DNA of 64,000 nucleotides, from NCBI GenBank assembly GCA_036645955.1, contig JAVXND010000002.1, forward strand, positions 1 to 64,000. The letters run 5' to 3'. The DNA comes from Limiplasma sp036645955. GTDB taxonomy: Bacteria > Bacillota > Clostridia > Christensenellales > Aristaeellaceae. The position numbers were made by a program, and so were the translations under genes. Under the pieces are notes generated by a model. It did no database searches and was not told the origin of the DNA. It saw only the letters and a list, made by a program, of their open reading frames with translations. This document shows positions 58,242 through 64,000 of this stretch, piece by piece; the first letter of the stretch is position 1; each line of letters opens with the position of its first letter.

Positions 58242-60035
58242 ATGCCCGATATTCATGGCAATATAGAAGGAATTCGCAAAAGTGTACTGGAGGAACTGAG
58301 TGCCATTTATGATATTCAGCTCCAGTCCGATGATTTTATGCCGCAAGACTTAATGATAAGCCTTTGCGGCTATTCTGCGTCCCTGAATCGTGAAATTGCA
58401 CTGTATATTACACGCTTTGGTGAAATTGCAGATGTGATGGTGGGGCGTTCGGACAGCATTGAGCTGCCCGACCTGCGCTCGCGCAGAAGCGAGCGAAAGC
58501 TAAGCAGAATGCGCTGTGTACATACCCATCCCAATGGCTCTGGCGAGCTAAGCGATGTGGATGTGAGCGCGCTTCTCAACATGCGTTTTGACGCGATGTG
58601 CGCCATAGGCGTAGCCAAGGATGGACACCCTACCAGCGTGCAGTGCGCCTTTTTGGATACTGCGCACGATGGACTTGTGTGCAAAACAGAGCTGTTAAAC
58701 GCTCGCAAATTACCGCAAGAGGCTTGGCTTCGTGAAATAGAGGAGACAGAAAGCTATTTTTTAACAGCTGAACCCACAACGGAGCATGCCATAGAGCGTG
58801 CTGTTTTGGTTGGCATTGAAAGCGAAGAAGCGCTGTCGGAGCTTCGTGAACTGGCAAAAACGGCCGGAGCGGAAACCGTCCTTACCTTGTTTCAAAAGCG
58901 CTCCAAGCCCGACACTGTTTTTTGCATCGGAAAAGGCAAGGCGGAAGAATTATCACTGCGCTGTCAGGCGGTGCAAGCTGATCTTGTGATTTTTGATGAA
59001 GAGCTTTCGGGGGTGATGCAAAAGAACCTGGAAGAAGTGCTTCGCGTAAAGGTGATTGACCGCACAGCATTGATTCTGGACATTTTTGCATCGCGTGCCA
59101 GCACGCGGGAGGGCAAGCTGCAGGTTGAAATTGCGCAGCTTCGTTACCGAAGCCAGCGTTTGCTTGGGCAAGGCTTGGTGCTGAGCAGGCTTGCGGGCGG
59201 CATTGGCACGCGCGGCCCCGGTGAGAGCAAGCTGGAGGTAAACCGCCGCCGCATTCGTGAACGTTTAACCGATTTAAGCCGTGAGCTTGAACAGATCGAG
59301 AAGCAAAGAAGCCTGCGCAGACAGAACCGTGAGCGCAACAATGTGCCCATTGTGGCGCTGGTTGGATACACAAACGCAGGAAAATCAACTTTATTCAACC
59401 TTTTGACGGGCGCAAACGTCTATGTAATGGATCAGCTTTTTGCAACGCTGGATAGTGTGAGCCGTCCTGCTGTTTTGCCTCATGGGAATAAGGTGCTGAT
59501 GGTGGATACCGTTGGCTTTATTCGCAAATTGCCCCATGAGCTGGTGAAAGCGTTTCGGGCGACACTTGAAGAGGCAAAATTAGCCGATGTGTTGGTCGTG
59601 CTATGCGATGGTGCGGATGCGGAGCTTGCATCACGCCATCAAACAGTGCTGGAGGTGCTGGACAGCCTTGGCGCCACAGAAGCCCCTCGAGTGGATGTAC
59701 TCAACAAATGCGATTTGTTTGCGGAAAATGCTGATTTACTGCCTGGCGCGGTGCGCGTGAGCGCAAAAACGGGCGAAGGCATAGAAGCCTTGCTTACCCG
59801 CATTGAAAGCGAGCTGGATGCAGGAACGCAGGAAATCAAGCTGTTTATACCCTTTGAGCATTATGCGCTTGTGAGCAAGCTGCACGATATGGGCGGTGTG
59901 CTTTCTCAGGAGCATGGGGAAAAAGGCGTAACACTTGTGATGCTTACAAAGCAAGCAATTGTAAATTATGCGTGTCAAGAAGGCGCAACCTTGCTTGACG
60001 GCGAAAAAGCGGTTGCTAAAGTATTACAAAAATGA
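58242..60035 (+). CDS. hflX: HflX GTPase with N-terminal JAMM-like domain
   Basis: The 597-residue protein is much longer than E. coli HflX (426). Residues from about 185 form HflX proper: IGKGKAEEL, RTALILDIFASRASTREGKLQVE, GGIGTRGPGESKLE. The G domain follows, with GYTNAGKST (G375 onward), DTVGFIRKLP and NKCD. HflX binds ribosomes and rescues or splits stalled ones. The first 180 residues contain HTHPNGSGELSDVD (H94, H96, S104, D107), the HxHPx6SxxD pattern of JAMM/RadC metal sites. ATG 58242 has AAGGAAGG upstream. It starts 11 bases after iscU. Confidence 0.93.
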   Translation: MPDIHGNIEGIRKSVLEELSAIYDIQLQSDDFMPQDLMISLCGYSASLNREIALYITRFGEIADVMVGRSDSIELPDLRSRRSERKLSRMRCVHTHPNGSGELSDVDVSALLNMRFDAMCAIGVAKDGHPTSVQCAFLDTAHDGLVCKTELLNARKLPQEAWLREIEETESYFLTAEPTTEHAIERAVLVGIESEEALSELRELAKTAGAETVLTLFQKRSKPDTVFCIGKGKAEELSLRCQAVQADLVIFDEELSGVMQKNLEEVLRVKVIDRTALILDIFASRASTREGKLQVEIAQLRYRSQRLLGQGLVLSRLAGGIGTRGPGESKLEVNRRRIRERLTDLSRELEQIEKQRSLRRQNRERNNVPIVALVGYTNAGKSTLFNLLTGANVYVMDQLFATLDSVSRPAVLPHGNKVLMVDTVGFIRKLPHELVKAFRATLEEAKLADVLVVLCDGADAELASRHQTVLEVLDSLGATEAPRVDVLNKCDLFAENADLLPGAVRVSAKTGEGIEALLTRIESELDAGTQEIKLFIPFEHYALVSKLHDMGGVLSQEHGEKGVTLVMLTKQAIVNYACQEGATLLDGEKAVAKVLQK

Positions 60036-60041
60036 TACAAT
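60013..60041 (+). promoter_or_regulatory. Promoter of the M15 carboxypeptidase pair
   Basis: TTGCTA (60013-60018), 17 bases, TACAAT (60036-60041), overlapping the end of hflX. Confidence 0.65.
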
Positions 60042-60063
60042 AACCAAAAGGTCGTGATGTAGC

Positions 60064-60753
60064 TTGTTGCTTGAAAAGGTGGTTTCTCTTGTGGCGATAT
60101 CCGTGACCCTGCTAGGTGGCAGTATGAACGCGAGCATGCCGGATAAAAACATGGAGGGCACAGCGTTTTTGGTCAACCGCCAGCATGTTATCAGCGGTGA
60201 CTATGTGCCCCAAGTGCGTAAAACGGAGCTGTATGGTATGTCGCAAAGAATGCGCGGCGATGCGGCTACCGCGCTTGAAGAGCTGTTTGCAGCAGCAAAA
60301 AGCGAAGCGGGTTTTTCGCTTGCTACGGTGTCTGGTTACCGCAGTTATTCAAAACAGGCTACCATCTACGCCAGAAAAAAAGCCAACACAGGCAGTGCGG
60401 AAAAAGCGGACCGTTTGGTTGCTTTGCCGGGCACAAGCGAGCATCAGCTTGGCATGGCAATGGATATTGCCAAAAAAGGCAGCTCGCAATTAAACGGCGG
60501 CTTTGGAAAAACACAAGAAGGTCAATGGGTGAACGCAAACGCACATAGATTTGGCTTCATTGTGCGCTATCAGCTAGGCAGTGAGGAAATTACAGGCTAT
60601 AATTATGAACCGTGGCATATTCGTTATGTTGGAAAAGAACATGCCAAAGCCATTTTTGAGTCTGGTGTGCCCATGGAAATCTACATGTCTGCACACAAGC
60701 TGAATGTATATGACTTTTTGATCCATCAAGCGACGAATGAGGTGCTCCCATGA
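60064..60753 (+). CDS. VanY-type D-alanyl-D-alanine carboxypeptidase (M15)
   Basis: The 229-residue protein has a hydrophobic N-terminus (VVSLVAISVTLLGG) acting as signal or anchor. The M15B zinc site is intact: SGYRSYSKQ, PGTSEHQLGMAMDI (His and Asp ligands) and EPWHIRYVG (catalytic Glu and His). It removes the last D-Ala of peptidoglycan stems. The start is uncertain: TTG at 60064 or 60067, with AAAAGG upstream. It overlaps the next, paralogous gene by 4 bases. Confidence 0.88.
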   Translation: MLLEKVVSLVAISVTLLGGSMNASMPDKNMEGTAFLVNRQHVISGDYVPQVRKTELYGMSQRMRGDAATALEELFAAAKSEAGFSLATVSGYRSYSKQATIYARKKANTGSAEKADRLVALPGTSEHQLGMAMDIAKKGSSQLNGGFGKTQEGQWVNANAHRFGFIVRYQLGSEEITGYNYEPWHIRYVGKEHAKAIFESGVPMEIYMSAHKLNVYDFLIHQATNEVLP

Positions 60754-61676
60754 AAAAGCTGATTTGTGGAATGCTTATGATAATGCTGTGCCTGTATGGC
60801 TTTTCGGCCATGGCTGAAACGGTTCCTGACATAGAAACACAGAAGAGCACAAGCGATGTACGATGGTCTTACCCTATTTCCCTGACGACTTTACGCTCGC
60901 CGTATCTGCTGCTTGTGAACAAAGAAATGCCGCTTGATAAAACCCATGTTCCCGAACCGCTTGTGAAGGTAAAGAGTGTAAAGCGTGCCACCTCTGCTGA
61001 TGTATACTTGGAAGAAAAAACAGCACAGGCGCTTGAAAGCATGTTTGAAGCCGCAAAGCTGGTAAGAGAATACAACTATGTGAGCGTAAACAGCAAGGGC
61101 GAGGAATGTGAAATGGTTGCCGAATACGGCGATAAAGGCATGGTGCTGTTTTTAAAGAGCGGCTACCGCAGCTACGGCACACAAAAAACTACGTACACCA
61201 ACCGTTTGGCAAGCAACAACAATGTAGACAACGGTTTTGTGGCCAAGCCCGGGGAGAGCGAGCACCAAACGGGCTACTGCGCAGATATTTTAAATGCAGA
61301 TTATGCCACTCGTCCACGCATGACACAGGATTTTAAATGGACACCCGAAGCACAATGGATGAAAGAGCATTGCGCAGAATTTGGGTTTATTCTGCGTTTT
61401 CTGGAAGACAAAGAAGAAGAAACGGGCATTCATTTTGAACCGTGGCATTTTCGCTATGTAGGCAAGGAAGCCGCTGGATACATCATGCAAAAAGGCATGG
61501 TGTTAGAAGAATTTACAGATGAATGGCAATTTGCATCTGCTGAATTTGTTGGCGGCGGCGGCGATGCGGAAGCACAGCTTGCCTATGAACTAGAGCGGCT
61601 CAACGCGCCGCCCGAGAGCGTTATTTTGGATGAACATGGCGAGGATGGCGACGCGGAGGTTTCACTGGTGTTTTAG
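60750..61676 (+). CDS. VanY-type D-alanyl-D-alanine carboxypeptidase (M15), second copy
   Basis: The 308-residue protein has a signal peptide (ICGMLMIMLCLYGFSAMAE). The M15B motifs are SGYRSYGTQ, PGESEHQTGYCADI and FEPWHFRYVG, so the zinc and catalytic residues are present. An N-terminal LLLVNKEMPLDKTHVPEPLV segment is typical of the family. A Gly/Asp/Glu-rich tail of about 50 residues follows the domain. It is a divergent tandem paralogue of the previous gene and overlaps it by 4 bases. Confidence 0.9.
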   Translation: MKKLICGMLMIMLCLYGFSAMAETVPDIETQKSTSDVRWSYPISLTTLRSPYLLLVNKEMPLDKTHVPEPLVKVKSVKRATSADVYLEEKTAQALESMFEAAKLVREYNYVSVNSKGEECEMVAEYGDKGMVLFLKSGYRSYGTQKTTYTNRLASNNNVDNGFVAKPGESEHQTGYCADILNADYATRPRMTQDFKWTPEAQWMKEHCAEFGFILRFLEDKEEETGIHFEPWHFRYVGKEAAGYIMQKGMVLEEFTDEWQFASAEFVGGGGDAEAQLAYELERLNAPPESVILDEHGEDGDAEVSLVF

Positions 61677-61699
61677 TAACCAAACTATGTGCGGGGTGC

Positions 61700-61728
61700 T
61701 TTACATTTGCATTTGAAAAAGGTACAAT
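61700..61728 (+). promoter_or_regulatory. Promoter of parAB
   Basis: TTTACA (61700-61705), 17 bases, TACAAT (61723-61728). Confidence 0.75.
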
Positions 61729-61775
61729 GTTCATGGCATAATTGCCGTACAAATGGAAGATGATGAGGGCTGAAG

Positions 61776-62534
61776 ATGGGCAAGACGATCGCCATTACCA
61801 ATCAAAAGGGCGGTGTGGGAAAAACCACCACTGCCATTAACTTAACGGCGTGCCTTGCTGAAGCGGGTCAACGCGTATTGTTGATTGATTTAGATCCGCA
61901 GGGCAACAGCACAAGCGGCCTTGGCATGCGCGCGGGAGCAAACTCAATTTATGAAGCAATTATGGGGCGCACGGCTGTAGAAAGCTGCGTACAGCAGACC
62001 TGCGTGGATGCATTAAGCATCATAACCGCAGATATCCGCTTAGCAGGCGCTGAACTTGAGCTTGTGGAGTTGGAAGAGCGCGAGTTTCGTCTAAAGCATG
62101 TGCTGAAAGCCATTGAAAGCAAATTTGACTACCTTTTTATTGATTGTCCTCCTTCGCTGGGCTTGCTTACACTCAACGCGCTTACAGCCGCCCAACGCGT
62201 TTTTATCCCCATACAGTGTGAGTATTATGCGCTTGAAGGCGTTACAAGCCTCATGAACACCATTAACCGCGTCAAGCACACCTTTAATCCCGGGCTAGAC
62301 ATTGAAGGCGTTTTGCTCACCATGCTGGATGGGCGAACCAACTTGAGCCTGCAAGTGGTGGATTCTGTGAAAAAGCACTTTAAGAACAAGGTTTTTGCTA
62401 CTGCCATTCCCAGAAATGTTCGCTTGGGTGAAGCACCCAGCCATGGGGTGCCTATTCACCTGTATGACCCAAAGAGCCTTGGTGCGGAAAGCTACCGTCA
62501 ATTGGCGCAAGAGTTTATGAAACGCAACAAATAA
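61776..62534 (+). CDS. parA: ParA/Soj chromosome-partitioning ATPase
   Basis: The 252-residue protein has the deviant Walker A box KGGVGKTTTAIN (residues 11-22), DLDPQGNSTSGLG, and FIDCPPSLGLLTLNA as Walker B. Length and the absence of an N-terminal HTH match chromosomal Soj. It works with ParB to segregate origins and, in sporulating Firmicutes, to regulate DnaA. The parB gene follows 32 bases downstream. Confidence 0.95.
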   Translation: MGKTIAITNQKGGVGKTTTAINLTACLAEAGQRVLLIDLDPQGNSTSGLGMRAGANSIYEAIMGRTAVESCVQQTCVDALSIITADIRLAGAELELVELEEREFRLKHVLKAIESKFDYLFIDCPPSLGLLTLNALTAAQRVFIPIQCEYYALEGVTSLMNTINRVKHTFNPGLDIEGVLLTMLDGRTNLSLQVVDSVKKHFKNKVFATAIPRNVRLGEAPSHGVPIHLYDPKSLGAESYRQLAQEFMKRNK

Positions 62535-62566
62535 GGCAGTCAGTAAAAATGAAGGAGCTATGAAAG

Positions 62567-63418
62567 ATGAAGCGCGGCGGATTGGGTAGGGGCTTGGATG
62601 TGCTACTGCCTCAAAGTGACGAACTTTTGGAAACAGTGGTGCGCGATATTGCAATTGACGATATCGATCCCAACACTGCTCAACCCAGACGAGAATTTGA
62701 TAAAGAAGCGTTGGAACAGCTGGCGCAGAGCATTCGTGAAGCGGGCGTGCTATCCCCTATTTTGGTGGTGGAAAATGGCATGCGTTACCGCATTGTTGCA
62801 GGTGAACGGCGTTATCGTGCTTGCCGCTTGGCGGGGATTGAAAATGTTCCCTGCATTGTGCGCAACCTAACAAACGAGCAGCAAATGGAAGCGGCGCTGA
62901 TTGAAAACCTTCAGCGTGAAGATTTAAACGCCATTGAGGAAGCCAACGCCATTCGCAGTTTGATGCAGGAATGCGGCTATACCCAAGAGCAAGCGGCTCA
63001 GAAGCTGGGCAAGAGCCGCTCTGCCATTGCCAATATGCTTCGCTTGCTGAACTTGCCTAAGTCCATTATTGATTTGGTTTCGGCGGGAGATTTGTCTGCT
63101 GGTCATGCGCGTGTGCTTGCAGGGTTGGAAAGCGAGGAGCGCCAAAAAGAATTGGCGCATCAATGCGTATTACATGACTACAGTGTGCGCAAACTGGAAG
63201 AGTTAGCCAAGCAAAGCGCAGTGCCTGAACCTAAAAAAGCACCTGCGCCCACACCTATAGCGCCTGAGCTTGGAGCACTTCAAAACGCTATGAGAGAAGC
63301 GCTTGGCCTAAAGACCCTATTGGTTGGGACTGAAAAGAAGGGCAAGATTACGCTAAGCTATCATAGCGCGGCGGAATTGGAACACCTCTACGAGGTTATC
63401 GGGCGCTTGCTAGTTTAA
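62567..63418 (+). CDS. parB: ParB/Spo0J chromosome-partitioning protein
   Basis: This 283-residue protein starts KRGGLGRGLDVLLP, the conserved ParB N-terminus that contacts ParA. It has the CTPase/ParB box motifs QPRREFDKEALEQLAQSI and GERRYRACRLAG. The HTH (YTQEQAAQKLGKSRSAIANMLRLL) binds parS sites. The C-terminal dimer domain is preceded by a Pro/Ala linker. I did not see a parS sequence in this window. The parA-parB pair is usually close to oriC. Confidence 0.95.
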   Translation: MKRGGLGRGLDVLLPQSDELLETVVRDIAIDDIDPNTAQPRREFDKEALEQLAQSIREAGVLSPILVVENGMRYRIVAGERRYRACRLAGIENVPCIVRNLTNEQQMEAALIENLQREDLNAIEEANAIRSLMQECGYTQEQAAQKLGKSRSAIANMLRLLNLPKSIIDLVSAGDLSAGHARVLAGLESEERQKELAHQCVLHDYSVRKLEELAKQSAVPEPKKAPAPTPIAPELGALQNAMREALGLKTLLVGTEKKGKITLSYHSAAELEHLYEVIGRLLV

Positions 63419-63456
63419 CTGCAAACCAAGCAAACACACAGAAAAGGGGGTATTGT

Positions 63457-64000
63457 ATGCGTATCAACTCCAATAAAAAGGTTCATCGTATGAAGCGAGA
63501 TCCGTACAAGACACTACTTCGTGTATCGGGTATTTTGGCGATTATCGTGGTGGTAGGAATCGGTGTTTTTTACCTGTGCTCCTTAGCGGTTACAAACGAT
63601 TATGTCACTCGCCGCAACCAAATAGAAAAGCAAAATGCAGAGGCTGAGGTGGCGTTCAACACCAAAATGAATGAACTCCGCAACAACCAAAACGCGGCTG
63701 TGAACCCTGAAACGGGCGAGGTTACAGTGGCGGATTTGCCTGTTTGGGAAAAAACACTGGGCGGAAATACCTGGCGTATTGAGGATGAAGGGGTAGCAGG
63801 CCTTGAAAACACTGGCACCATCACGCTTGAACGCTCTTCTCTTATTACGGGCGGCTTGCTGTTGGTCAATGCATGGCATGCACTGCCTTTCGATTTTTCC
63901 GATGCGGAGGTGGTGAGCGTAGGCTCTGCGAGCAGCTATAAAATTCAGGTGCAGGACAGCAGTATCAAGCTTTTCCCCAATGCGTTCAAAGCCCTTTCGG
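63457..64000 (+). CDS. Membrane-anchored M15-like carboxypeptidase (3' truncated)
   Basis: The frame is open from ATG 63457 (AAAAGGGGG upstream) to the window end, 181 codons. It encodes a basic N-terminus, a membrane segment (ILAIIVVVGIGVFYLCSLAV), a charged stretch and then GGLLLVNAWHALPFDFSDAE. The last resembles the LLLVNKEMPLDKTHVPE segment of the M15 protein at 60750. The end LFPNAFKALS matches the helix before the M15 core. The catalytic part lies outside the window, so the assignment is tentative. Confidence 0.7.
   Translation, partial: MRINSNKKVHRMKRDPYKTLLRVSGILAIIVVVGIGVFYLCSLAVTNDYVTRRNQIEKQNAEAEVAFNTKMNELRNNQNAAVNPETGEVTVADLPVWEKTLGGNTWRIEDEGVAGLENTGTITLERSSLITGGLLLVNAWHALPFDFSDAEVVSVGSASSYKIQVQDSSIKLFPNAFKALS

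Noticed and set aside
61677..64000. parS site near parAB
   Set aside because: I looked for a TGTTTCACGTGAAACA-like palindrome here and noted only partial CACGTG words elsewhere (for example 27174 and 50466), none with proper flanks.
1..64000. CRISPR arrays, insertion sequences, prophage, tRNA or rRNA genes
   Set aside because: No regularly spaced repeats, transposase or integrase motifs, phage genes, cloverleaf-like sequences or rRNA segments were noticed while reading the window; a covariance-model scan would settle small RNAs.

Overview
The window is a stretch of chromosome from an endospore-forming member of the Firmicutes, most likely class Clostridia. The indications are spoIID and spoIIQ-like genes, the gerM-rph-rdgB-ysnB gene order known from Bacillus, a split GlgC/GlgD ADP-glucose pyrophosphorylase, strong AGGAGG-type ribosome sites, many TTGACA-17-TATAAT-type promoters and roughly half GC. 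I see no plasmid, phage, insertion sequence, CRISPR array, rRNA or tRNA. The first gene and the last gene are cut by the window edges. Family assignments rest on reading motifs by eye; no database search was run.

Layout. 1-1849: 3' part of an old-yellow-enzyme/dienoyl-CoA-reductase-like flavoprotein. 1950-7674 (minus strand): glycogen operon glgB-glgC-glgD-glgA, transcribed from a good promoter through a structured leader of about 190 nt. 8299-18835: a GntR/LacI-type regulator followed by a glycan-utilisation locus: GH125 exo-alpha-mannosidase, two sugar ABC permeases, a binding protein, a GH2 beta-mannosidase and a GH20 hexosaminidase. This set suits uptake and trimming of N-glycan-type oligosaccharides; no ATPase is encoded beside it. 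18975-23256: DUF4342 protein, OmpR/EnvZ-type two-component pair and a MATE exporter. 23230-28504: DacF-like carboxypeptidase, spoIID, spoIIQ-like M23 protein and glmS, all tied to cell wall or sporulation.

28694-35184: a binding protein, ATPase and two-domain permease of the AfuABC/ferric type, followed by a YesM-type kinase and a short AraC-type response regulator. The arrangement recalls the hexose-phosphate systems AfuABC and HptRSA. 35185-35656 is a decayed stretch. 35657-37336: divergent S51 peptidase and WYL regulator with a probable operator between them. 37369-45201: a 2610-residue cyclic beta-1,2-glucan-synthase-like protein (GT84-GH94). 45381-49261: esterase, ferredoxin-type aldo/keto reductase and a secreted Ig-like protein.

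49341-56105: pfkA, a pentapeptide-repeat protein, rqcH, gerM, an rph-rdgB fusion and a phosphodiesterase gene. 56222-58230: iscR-iscS-iscU iron-sulfur operon, followed closely by hflX, whose product carries an N-terminal domain with a JAMM-like metal motif. 60064 to the end: two M15 (VanY-type) carboxypeptidases, parA, parB and a third, truncated M15-like gene.

I found no wholly new multi-gene system that I can defend. The best candidates for something undescribed are the JAMM-like domain on HflX, the long hairpins placed exactly at the starts of the iscR and rph-rdgB transcripts, the glgB leader with mutually exclusive folds, and the possible AUU start of the pentapeptide gene.
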